A DNA stretch of 64,000 nt from Adineta vaga (lineage: Eukaryota; Rotifera): NCBI GenBank assembly GCA_021613535.1, contig CP075492.1, positions 16,430,001 to 16,494,000 on the forward strand. Reading direction: 5' to 3'. The first letter of the stretch is position 1. The number at the start of each line of letters is the position of its first letter. Below the pieces are notes generated by a model, which worked only from the letters and a program-made list of their open reading frames with translations, had not been told where the DNA came from and did no database searches. This document shows positions 1 to 9,866 of the stretch, in pieces. The translations under genes and the position numbers were made by a program.

Positions 1-2588
1 TTTAGTTTTGATATGTCAATATTTGAAATGTTTGGTACTTTATTAAATGGAGGAATATTAGTGATTGTTTCTCCAGAATCAACTTGTTCGATTCGAGCTC
101 TTATGGAATTACAACTTGATATTATTGGTCCTTCGACCGCTGTTTTTAATATTCTTGTACAACAAGAATCATCAGAAGCACTCTTTGCTTCTTTACAAAA
201 GATTTACATCGGTGGTGAAAAAGCCAATGTTAAATATTTACGTCGTGCAATGAAGGATCAAACTTTAGGAAAGTTTGTAAATATGTATGGTCCAACGGAA
301 ACAACGGTATTTGCCTTATTTTATGAATTATCAAACTCAATTCCGATAGATGCATCAACTATTCCTATTGGCCAATCATTAACAAATACATTGATTTATA
401 TTGTTGATGAATCATTAAATTTAGTACCACATGGTATTCCTGGAGAATTGTTAATTGGAGGAATTGGTTTAAGTAACGGTTATCATAATCGTTCTGATCT
501 TACAAAACAAAAATTCATCGATAATCCATTTGGCGAAGGTCTTGTTTATTGTACTGGTGATATTTGTCGTATGCTTAATGATGGTAATATTGAATTTCTT
601 CGACGTCTTGATACTCAAGTAAAACTTCGTTCACAACGTCTTGAATTAGGAGAAATAGAATTTCATCTTCTTCAACATGAATATATCGCCGATGCTGTTG
701 TTCTCTTACGTGACGATATAGTTGAAGACGAGAAACATCTTGTTGCTTATATTCAACCAATATCTTCAATCGATTCTGAACAAATACGTCACTATCTTAC
801 AAAGCGTCTTCCAGATTATATGATACCCACGTATATTGTCATCATGTCTCAATTTTCACTTAATCTTGTTGGTAAAATCGATAAAAAATCACTTCCAAAA
901 CCACAACGACAAATAAATACTTTAGACATAATTCGTCAAATATGTTCTCATGTATTAAAACAAAATGATATTGATATGAATGAGAATTTCTTTAAATTAG
1001 GAGGTCATTCTCTTTCAGCAATGGAAATAATTGCGAAAATTTATGAAAAACTTAACATTCAAATTACTATTCCTAATCTTTTTCAAACACAATCAATCGC
1101 TGAATTAGCTCGATATATAGAAAAACAATTGAAAACTGAAAATACTTCACAAAAATTAGAACATCCAAAAGTAAATAATCCTTCTCGTGCACCATTAACA
1201 GCTACTCAAAAACAATTTTGGTTTTTTTGGAAATTAAAACCAGAAAGTTCATTTTATAATGTACCAATAGCTTTCAAAATCAACGGAAAATTAAATATGG
1301 CAAAATTAAATCGTTCTTTACATTATCTTGTGTCAAAATATGTTTTATTACGAACTGAATTTAAAGAAGAAAATGATGGTACAGTTTGGCAAGAAAAAAA
1401 CCATCAGTGGAATTTACCTTTGATTGAAGAAACAATAGAAGGAACAATGCAAACACCAGAAGTTATTCAACGTTTACAATTTTATTCATTTAAACCATTC
1501 AAATTAACTGAAGGACAAGTTTGTCGATTTGTTGTCTTTCATTTGTCAAATAATCAGCATATTTTCTTGATTTGTTATCATCACATCATATGTGATGGAC
1601 AATCTGCTAGTCAATTTGTAAATGAATTATTCGAATTATATGATTCAAATGATACAATTTTACCAATGATTTCAAATAAAGACACATCATTTTTTAATTA
1701 TGCAATACATATGGCAGAAAATTCATCTTCAAAACATAATTTAGATCAAGTTATTAATTATTTACGAGATTTTCAATCATTAACGTTCAATCCACATTTT
1801 ATTAATGAACAAAAACAAGATATCGACTATAAATCACATATATCAACATTTGTTATTCCGACTAATATTGCTGAAAAATTAAGAAAATTAGCAATAAATC
1901 ATTCATGTACTTTGCATACTATTTTATTGGCACTATTTAATTGTATATTAAGTGTATATTGTTCGGATACATCGGATATTATACTTGGTTCAATTATATC
2001 TACACGTTCACAACCAGGTGTTATCAATTTATTTGGTCCTTTAATTAATACACTACCAATACGTACTCATCTTCCAAATACATCGAATACAACATTTCTT
2101 GATATTCTTCAAAGTGTACGTCAATCAGTTTTATTCAGTATGGAACATCAAATGGTACCTTTTGCTGATATTGTACAACGTTTACGTTCAATAAGTACAG
2201 ATCCAAGTCTGTTTACGTATCATCCTATTGTCCGAGTTATTTTTGAAATGAATTCATACAATTTATTTGATCGTTCAAAACAATTTATGGATGGAACTGA
2301 ATGGACTAGCATCAATGATTCACAATTACTTTTACCTTATACGAAATCTGATATTAACTTAGAAGTTATGGATTATGGTATTAATCAACCAATTCGTGTG
2401 GCTTTTTATCTAGACTGTAATTTATTCAAATCTGAAATAGCAACTGTCATGGCGGACTGTTATCGTTATGCAATTGATTTAGTCGTACGTGATTCAACAT
2501 GTACCAGAACAAAACTTTGGGATTATTTACATATGATTCAACAGAATAGATTTGATTTGATTTTACATGAACAATTCCGAAAACAAGT
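1..2588 (+). CDS. NRPS-PKS megasynthase, upstream part: A (partial)-PCP-C
   Basis: Open at the left edge: the frame runs in without a start and the first residues are already the adenylation core (FDMSIFEMFGTLLNGG). Order seen: A-domain C-terminal part with YGPTETT (about nt 283-303), YCTGD and the A10-like GKIDKKSLP; a peptidyl carrier site FFKLGGHSLSAM near nt 990-1025, whose Ser would carry phosphopantetheine; then a condensation domain with the HHxxxDG motif (YHHIICDGQSASQF) near nt 1576-1616. The sequence ends in the linker where the next A domain begins (LHEQFRK), but this frame stops at 2616 while the following A domain is one frame over. No intron is visible, unlike nearly every other gene here, which fits horizontal acquisition; bdelloids are known to carry acquired NRPS/PKS genes. 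Substrate not assigned. Confidence 0.93.
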
Positions 2589-5500
2589 TTGGATTACATC
2601 ACATCTCCAGCTGTAATATATCAAGGCCAGACATATACATATGTTGAATTGTTAGAACAAGTTGAACGTATAGCATCATATTTATGTCATATGAATACAA
2701 AACCAGGCGATATAATTGCTTTATATATGAATCGTTGTGCTTTTATGATCTCAGCTATGTTTGGAGTACTTATGGCTGGTGCTACCTATCTATATTTAGA
2801 TCCTGAACTTCCTGACCAACGCATACGTAGTATGCTTCGTAATGTTAATGTACGAATAGTTATAGAAAACGAAGAAGGATCAACAACGAATTGTTCAGCA
2901 TTTGAAAACATGAAAATATTGTCGAATAAATTGGTAGCGGAAGAATTGAAAGAAGACATTCAATTTCCAATCATTCATCCATCACATCATTGCTATCTTA
3001 TATATACATCTGGTTCTACAGGTGAACCCAAAGGTATGATGATTCAACATCAAGCTGTATCGAAACGTATTCGTCTACCTGTACCTATCACATCGTCGGC
3101 ACGAATAGCTCAATTAACATCATGCAGTTTTGATGCATACATTCTTGAAATATATGGTGCTTTACTTCATGGTGCTACATTAATTATCTATGATAAGAAA
3201 CTTATCTTTCAACCCAAACTACTTTTTGATCAAATTACAGAACAACATATCACCCATATGTACTTAGCAACACCTATATTTAATTTACTAGCTGAATATG
3301 TTCCAAATATTTTTGCTAATATGGAATGTGTCTTATTTGCTGGAGATAGTGCTAATGCTAAATTAATGCGTATAGTACTACAAACAAATAAACCACCAAA
3401 AAGATTGATCAACGCTTATGGGCCTACAGAAACAACTTGTATTGTAACATGGTATGATACTTCGATACATTTTCCAAATCTTTCCGATGATAGTCAAATA
3501 CCTATTGGTTTACCTTTATCGGATACACCTCTGTATATTGTTAATCCAACAACACTTGAATTAGTAGGAAAGAATGAAGAAGGAGAACTGATTATTGGTG
3601 GATATGGAGTTTGTGATGGTTATATTAATAATCATCATGAAACAAAAACAAAATTTCTTGTTAATCAATATGGTATGGATGGTAGAATTTATCGTACTGG
3701 TGATCGTGTTAAACGTTCTTCTGATGGAACTATTCAATTTCTTGGTCGTTTCGATACACAAGTTAAGATCAATGGAAATCGAATTGAATTAGCAGAAATT
3801 GAATATCTATTGCAAGGATATCCGACAATATCTGAAGCTATTGTTGTTGTTCGAAATGATCTTGTACCAAATACACAATCAATCGTGGCTTACGTTCGAC
3901 CTAAAGAACAAAATGAAAAAGAAATTCTTCAATATTTAAGCCGTCGATTACCTTCCTATATGTTACCATCATTTATCATACCAATTGAAGAATTTCCTAT
4001 TAGTTCTGGAGGCGGTAAACGAGATATCAAAAGTTTACCATCAATAAAAGCTAATATTAAAAACGAAAAGGATACTCTTTCAATAATAGAATCAAAACTT
4101 CAATTGGCGTGGAATACTGTTTTGAATAATGGTAAGAATAATCATGTATTTCAAATGGATGATGATTTTTTCATGTTTGGTGGAACATCAATGAATATCA
4201 TTCAACTTCATCGACAACTTGAAATACAATTTGGCTTAACATTAGATCCAATGTCCTTCTTTGAAATACGTACTTTATCTGCACAACTATCTTGGTTTGC
4301 TTCTCTTCAACCAAAGCATGTTGAACGTATACAAGAAAATCCACTGTCAAACAACATAACAACAGAAGGAATTTCTATTATTGGTATGTCTGCTCGATAT
4401 GGTACAATAGAAACAGCTGCTGATCTATGGACAGCACTTCGTAATGGTACCGATTTTTGTACTCATATTACTAATGAGGAATTATTACAACAAAATCCAT
4501 CGATGGCTAGTATGTTAAATGCTAATCCTAATTATGTTCATGCGCATTGTCCTATGACCAATGCTTTATGCTTTGATCATGTCTTTTTTGGTATGACTAA
4601 ACGAGATGCTGAAATTACTGATCCACAACATCGTATTCTGTTAGAAGCTACTTATGAAGCTCTGGAAAATGCTGGTATTGTACCACAAGAATATTCGGGA
4701 ACAATCGGTATGTTTGGAGCAATTTATCGAAATACATATGCTGATCAATATAATCTTTTACGTGCAAATCCTTACGAAGTTTATGATACAACGAAAGCAA
4801 GTATGGGTATTGCTACATTTGATTCAGCAACAATAATGCGTGCAGAAATTGGTAATATGATCGATGGTGCACCAACATTTGTTTCCTATAAATTAGGTTT
4901 TAATGGACCATCAATGGCAATACAAACAGCATGTTCATCTTCGGGAACTGCAATCCATATGGCAATACGTAGTCTCGAAGCAGGTGACTGTAGCATCGCT
5001 ATTGTGGCTGGAATTTCGATTACATTTCCATTAGATATGGGTTATAATTATCAACCAGGAATGGTTATGTCAAAGACGGGTATATGTCGATCGTTCGATG
5101 AAAGTGCTGATGGTGTTGTTGGTGGGGATGGAGCTGGTGTCGTAGTACTGATGAAAACATCAGAAGCTATATCAACTGGTTATTCTATTCGTGGTAAAAT
5201 TACAGGATATGCAATAAATAATGATGGTCAAAATAAAAAATCTTATTCTACAACTAGTCCAGATGCACAAGCCATGTGTATGCAAAAAGCACAGATGACA
5301 GCAAATATTCATTCTCCACAACAGGAAATTGATTATGTTGAAGCACATGGTCCTGGTACACAAATGGGAGATCTATTAGAGATTCAAGCACTTACCAAAG
5401 CATACTCTTCTCAAAATGAATCAATAACACGTCAACTATATTTAGGTTCAATTAAAACAAACATTGGTCATACAGCACATTCAGCATGCATGGCTGGTTT

Positions 5501-8500
5501 GATTAAAATAGTTCTATCTTTAGAAGCTGCTGAAATACCACCAACACTTAATTTTCATCAGTTTAGTCCCGTTGTTCAACGCTTACAACCGCCATTTCAA
5601 GTGAATACTCATACAATTCCATGGCCAACGAATGATAATAAGCATCGACCTCGACGTGCAGCATTAAATACTTTGGGACAAGGTGGAACAAACACACACT
5701 TTATTATCGAACAAGGTTATTCAATGCCAGAAGTTCATGCGTCGTTTGAACCACAACTCTTTGTTTTGAGCGCAAAAACAGAGACTGCTTTAACAAATGT
5801 CAAATTGCGTCTATTCAATCATTTATCGAAATCAGATGATGTACATTTACTTAATGCTTCTTATACTTTAGCATGCGGTCGCATAGCTTATGATCGACGA
5901 TACTTTGCTGTTGCCTCCACAGTTGAAGAGCTTAAAGAACAATTATCAAATACTAATATGTCGCTTGACAACAATAATAGTGAGAAAACGAAGCCTCAAA
6001 TTATTTTCGTCTTTCCTGGACAGGGTACACAATATGCTGGCATGGCTCGTCAATTATACGATCGTTTTCCACAATCATGTGCGAAAATAATAGATACTTG
6101 TTTAGACGAATTACATGCATTAGATAATGATATACAACAAAAAGTTCGTACATGTCTGTTCAATGAATTTTTTAATGATCATGTTGTACTTGAACAATAT
6201 GCTCAAATTACTTTATTCATTGTGGAATATAGTTTAGCTCAAGTTTTTCTCTCGTTAAATATTCGTCCACATTATATTATTGGACATAGTAGTGGTGAAT
6301 TTGTTGCTGCTTGTCTAGCCGAAGTGATGACAATGAAAGATGCTATACGATTACTTGTACGACGATGTCAACTTATGATGACTGTAGCATCTGGTGCTAT
6401 GCTTGCTGTAGAAATTGATCCCAAAGATGATATGTCTGAATTAGCAATAGAGTATGACGTCGATTTAGCTGTTATTAATTCATCGACTCAATATGTTTAT
6501 TCTGGTTCAGTATCGAATATACAAAAGCTCGAGACTGATATGCGAAACAAAGGAAAGAAAGTGAAATTACTCAATACTTTTACTGGATTTCATTCTCGTC
6601 TAATGGAACCAATCTGTCAACAATTAGAATATGAATTCAAGACTATGACATTACGAGAACCAACAATTCCTATTATTTCAACAGTAACTGGTCAACTTGT
6701 CAATGCAGGTGAAATGACACAAACGAAATATTGGTGTGATCATTTACGACAACCGGTACTCTTTGCTCCATGTCTTTTTTATATGTTAACCAACAATCTA
6801 ATGACAAATAATAGATCAACTATATTTATTCCTGTTGGACCTGGTAAAGCATTACATTCGCTTTTAATTCGTGCTGTATCAATGGCAACTGTTATTTCTT
6901 CTCCACTATCACCGAATTCATCATCCGCATTATTTTATACATTAGGCTCAATATGGGCAAATATGATTCCACTAAATTGGACAGAATATTATCGTAATAC
7001 AAATGCTCGACGTACAGTTTTACCAAACTATCCATTTGAACGAACAATATGTGACGCTGATAATCGAGCGACAACTATTACTGATACTAGTATTGAATCA
7101 TCAATTCAAACAAGATCATGCTGTACTGCTCATAATTTACCTGCAAATTTGTCAACAAAAAAAACAACAACAAAAGATTTATTTGAATTACTAAGCAAAC
7201 AAAATAAATTTCTCTGTGAACGAACTCAATCACATCAGAATCGAAAGAATACACTTCCATGGAAGATTAATAAACGTCCATCAATAAGTGTTCAACTATT
7301 GAATTTATTAACGAATACTTCTACATCATTACAGACAACACCTACAATTAGAGAAAATATGCAATTAAATCTTGGTTCTTGTAGTTCTCTATTCGTATTG
7401 GCTTTATATCATGAAGCGATCGAATTAGATCTACTTCAAAGTCATGATTTAGTAACACAATTTATTCCTAACGAATATCAACAATCTAATCTTACTCTAA
7501 CAATTGACGATCTTCTACAAAATAACATAGAAACAAATATGAAATGTTGCGCACCGGATGATTTACTCAATGCACTTCAACAAATAACAATGAAATCAAA
7601 AACTAAAACCGATCGTACTCCAACTATTTTTGCACTCTCATTATTAGGACATATATTAGCTGTTTTACATGAAACATCCTACGATGAACTCGTCTATGAT
7701 CGTATTATTCTACCATTCAATTTACAACAAACAAAGATCAATATTTCTCTATCCAATGAAGCTTACTATCCAGCTACAGCTACACAAAGTTGTATCGAGG
7801 ATCTACAAATGATTTTCAATTCATCTAACAATGATTCAATATCGACAGGATTTAAAAAGGCACTTCTATCAAATCAAGTGTATTACACAAATACTGAACA
7901 ACTTATTATACTAAATTATCCCAATAATTCTGACAAAGTGTTTATTATAGCTAGTCAACATCCACTCCAACAATCAAATGTTGATGCAATTATAAAATCT
8001 AGACATTCTTCCATTGATAAAAATGTCTGTCAATCTTTTACTAATTACGAAGAGCTTGTACATAAATGTTTAACACAGCTTCTTGGATCATCAGGTCATA
8101 CAATGATATCAAATTTCTCTTCTGGAACACTATTTGATCAATTAGGTATTGATTCTTTACAAGCTATTACATTTGTTGAACTTTTATCACAACAATTCGG
8201 TATTCAATTATCTGTCGATCTAATGTCAAAATATCCTAATATTAAAAGTTTATCTGATTATTTAAAACAATTTTTTTCTATAGATAATAACGATAAAGTA
8301 AAGCAATCTTTTCAAGAATATATTCTGAATAAGGAAGCTGGTATGCCACGTGTATATGAATCTACAACAACCAATCGTTCATTATCAATACTTTTATCAT
8401 TTATTACAAATAATAAAGTGAAATTACTTAAACAATTACATCAAGATGGTGCTTTACTATTCCGAGGATTTGCTGTTGATAGTGCTGAAGACTTTTCTAA

Positions 8501-9287
8501 AGTCGTCGAATTATTAGCTGATAAAGATAAGGCATTTCTCGATTATAAAGATGGTATTTCTCCACGTACTCGAATCACAAACAAAGTGTTCACTTCAACT
8601 GAGTATCCACAACAATTTGATATGGCTTTACACAATGAAATGTCGTATTCACATACAATGCCTTCAATGATTTTCTTCTATTGTCAGCTACCACCGGATG
8701 AAAGTGCAGGTGGTGAAACACCGATTGGAAATTCTGCAGCGATTTATAATGCAATTGATCCAAGCATTCGACAGGATTTTATTGATAAACAATTACTTTA
8801 TATTACTAATTTACCAAGTAAAACAAATGGAATTAGTCTTGGTAAAACATGGCAAGATACATATCAAACTGAATCAAAGGCAGATGTTGAAACGTTTCTA
8901 AAAGATAGAGATATTCAATTCAAATGGTTAGCCGATGATCGTCTTAGAACAATACGACTGATTGATGGTGTTCGACAACATCCAGATACAGGTGAAATGG
9001 TATGGTGTAATCATGCTCATTTGTTTCATCCAACAGATCTTAATATATCGACACGTCAAACTCTACAGAAACGTCTTGAACCATTAGATATGCCAAAAAA
9101 TTGTTTTTTTGGTAATGGAGATATTATTCCAGATACATCACTTGATCATATTCGTCAAGTATTGAAACAGCATGAAATAAAATGGACATGGAAAACAGGC
9201 GATATACTTATATTAGATAATCTTCGTACAGCACATGGTCGTGCTTCATTTCATGGAGAACGACGTATTTTAGTTTCAATGTGTTAA
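2589..9287 (+). CDS. NRPS-PKS megasynthase, downstream part: A-PCP-KS-AT-ACP-Fe/2OG oxygenase
   Basis: About 2230 codons without intron. Domains by residue of this frame: adenylation (about 10-480; YLIYTSGSTGEPKGM near 135, YGPTETT, A10 GKRDIKSLP); carrier site FFMFGGTSMN (about 525); ketosynthase (about 595-1030; active Cys in TACSSSGTA near 782, His in EAHGPGTQMGD near 918 and KTNIGH near 957); acyltransferase (about 1140-1420; FPGQGTQ, GHSSGEF, and TGFHS, closer to malonyl-type HAFH than YASH); an unrecognised stretch (about 1430-1830); ACP (LGIDSLQA near 1853); terminal TauD/TfdA-like domain (about 1950-2232) with HNE near 2015 and TAHGR near 2215 as probable iron ligands. No ketoreductase, dehydratase or thioesterase is seen. 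The first codon is TTG, so this is the continuation of the upstream part across a frame break, not a separate gene. A poly(A) signal AATAAA lies at 9374-9379. Product unknown. Confidence 0.93.
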   Translation: MDYITSPAVIYQGQTYTYVELLEQVERIASYLCHMNTKPGDIIALYMNRCAFMISAMFGVLMAGATYLYLDPELPDQRIRSMLRNVNVRIVIENEEGSTTNCSAFENMKILSNKLVAEELKEDIQFPIIHPSHHCYLIYTSGSTGEPKGMMIQHQAVSKRIRLPVPITSSARIAQLTSCSFDAYILEIYGALLHGATLIIYDKKLIFQPKLLFDQITEQHITHMYLATPIFNLLAEYVPNIFANMECVLFAGDSANAKLMRIVLQTNKPPKRLINAYGPTETTCIVTWYDTSIHFPNLSDDSQIPIGLPLSDTPLYIVNPTTLELVGKNEEGELIIGGYGVCDGYINNHHETKTKFLVNQYGMDGRIYRTGDRVKRSSDGTIQFLGRFDTQVKINGNRIELAEIEYLLQGYPTISEAIVVVRNDLVPNTQSIVAYVRPKEQNEKEILQYLSRRLPSYMLPSFIIPIEEFPISSGGGKRDIKSLPSIKANIKNEKDTLSIIESKLQLAWNTVLNNGKNNHVFQMDDDFFMFGGTSMNIIQLHRQLEIQFGLTLDPMSFFEIRTLSAQLSWFASLQPKHVERIQENPLSNNITTEGISIIGMSARYGTIETAADLWTALRNGTDFCTHITNEELLQQNPSMASMLNANPNYVHAHCPMTNALCFDHVFFGMTKRDAEITDPQHRILLEATYEALENAGIVPQEYSGTIGMFGAIYRNTYADQYNLLRANPYEVYDTTKASMGIATFDSATIMRAEIGNMIDGAPTFVSYKLGFNGPSMAIQTACSSSGTAIHMAIRSLEAGDCSIAIVAGISITFPLDMGYNYQPGMVMSKTGICRSFDESADGVVGGDGAGVVVLMKTSEAISTGYSIRGKITGYAINNDGQNKKSYSTTSPDAQAMCMQKAQMTANIHSPQQEIDYVEAHGPGTQMGDLLEIQALTKAYSSQNESITRQLYLGSIKTNIGHTAHSACMAGLIKIVLSLEAAEIPPTLNFHQFSPVVQRLQPPFQVNTHTIPWPTNDNKHRPRRAALNTLGQGGTNTHFIIEQGYSMPEVHASFEPQLFVLSAKTETALTNVKLRLFNHLSKSDDVHLLNASYTLACGRIAYDRRYFAVASTVEELKEQLSNTNMSLDNNNSEKTKPQIIFVFPGQGTQYAGMARQLYDRFPQSCAKIIDTCLDELHALDNDIQQKVRTCLFNEFFNDHVVLEQYAQITLFIVEYSLAQVFLSLNIRPHYIIGHSSGEFVAACLAEVMTMKDAIRLLVRRCQLMMTVASGAMLAVEIDPKDDMSELAIEYDVDLAVINSSTQYVYSGSVSNIQKLETDMRNKGKKVKLLNTFTGFHSRLMEPICQQLEYEFKTMTLREPTIPIISTVTGQLVNAGEMTQTKYWCDHLRQPVLFAPCLFYMLTNNLMTNNRSTIFIPVGPGKALHSLLIRAVSMATVISSPLSPNSSSALFYTLGSIWANMIPLNWTEYYRNTNARRTVLPNYPFERTICDADNRATTITDTSIESSIQTRSCCTAHNLPANLSTKKTTTKDLFELLSKQNKFLCERTQSHQNRKNTLPWKINKRPSISVQLLNLLTNTSTSLQTTPTIRENMQLNLGSCSSLFVLALYHEAIELDLLQSHDLVTQFIPNEYQQSNLTLTIDDLLQNNIETNMKCCAPDDLLNALQQITMKSKTKTDRTPTIFALSLLGHILAVLHETSYDELVYDRIILPFNLQQTKINISLSNEAYYPATATQSCIEDLQMIFNSSNNDSISTGFKKALLSNQVYYTNTEQLIILNYPNNSDKVFIIASQHPLQQSNVDAIIKSRHSSIDKNVCQSFTNYEELVHKCLTQLLGSSGHTMISNFSSGTLFDQLGIDSLQAITFVELLSQQFGIQLSVDLMSKYPNIKSLSDYLKQFFSIDNNDKVKQSFQEYILNKEAGMPRVYESTTTNRSLSILLSFITNNKVKLLKQLHQDGALLFRGFAVDSAEDFSKVVELLADKDKAFLDYKDGISPRTRITNKVFTSTEYPQQFDMALHNEMSYSHTMPSMIFFYCQLPPDESAGGETPIGNSAAIYNAIDPSIRQDFIDKQLLYITNLPSKTNGISLGKTWQDTYQTESKADVETFLKDRDIQFKWLADDRLRTIRLIDGVRQHPDTGEMVWCNHAHLFHPTDLNISTRQTLQKRLEPLDMPKNCFFGNGDIIPDTSLDHIRQVLKQHEIKWTWKTGDILILDNLRTAHGRASFHGERRILVSMC

Positions 9288-9866
9288 TATTTCATTTTCA
9301 TTATTAGATTTGATTCATCCATTCATACATGTTGTATGTTAATTTTGTATATAGTGAATTGTTTGTGTTTCTAAATAAAACTTCAAAATAAGTTTTTGTC
9401 GTAGTTATTAAAGGTTATCTTGAAGGTGTAGATGTAGATCATTTACTATACACACACCCCATCAAGATACTGATTCGAGAATCACTCTGAGCTTGTTAAT
9501 ATTTAGATTCTTATCGTATGAATAGGGATTTATACACTCGTAAAATCGAAGAGTTTGTAACTAATATTTACTTAGTATGAACACAATTCAAGTCCGTTAG
9601 ACTATTAATCATATTGATCAAAAGCATCAAATTTCTTTCGAGTTCATGATTTTTATTAGTAAACATAAATTGTTAATCAAATTATATATTTTCTCATACT
9701 GTTGTACGTGTCATTTCTCATTATTTATCTATGAATCTTTTTATCAAATAAAAAGTACAGAATAACATCCATACAATACATTTCATAAAAATGACTCGTA
9801 TTCTCTTCTGATAAAGATAAACGATTCAGTGACGTCATTTATGATTTTATAAATCAGAACCTTGAA
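9288..9866. other. Intergenic spacer between NRPS-PKS and NHL/polycystin gene
   Basis: Contains the NRPS-PKS poly(A) signal and one GGTGTA foldback element (9417-9468). Nothing else recognised. Confidence 0.7.
9417..9468. repeat. GGGTGT foldback element, copy 1
   Basis: Arms run ATCTTGAAGGTGTAGATGTAG to CTATACACACACCCCATCAAGAT around a short loop; the terminal ATCTTGA/TCAAGAT pair is perfect. It starts 130 bp after the NRPS-PKS stop. Confidence 0.8.

Noticed and set aside
575-7194. Several 60-70-codon frames overlapping the NRPS-PKS gene
   Set aside because: Shadows of the long coding frame; low-complexity translations, no domains.
1-9287. Bacterial contamination as source of the NRPS-PKS
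   Set aside because: AT-rich composition like the rest, continuity on the same sequence with intron-bearing rotifer genes, and a eukaryotic poly(A) signal; acquired NRPS/PKS genes are known in bdelloids.
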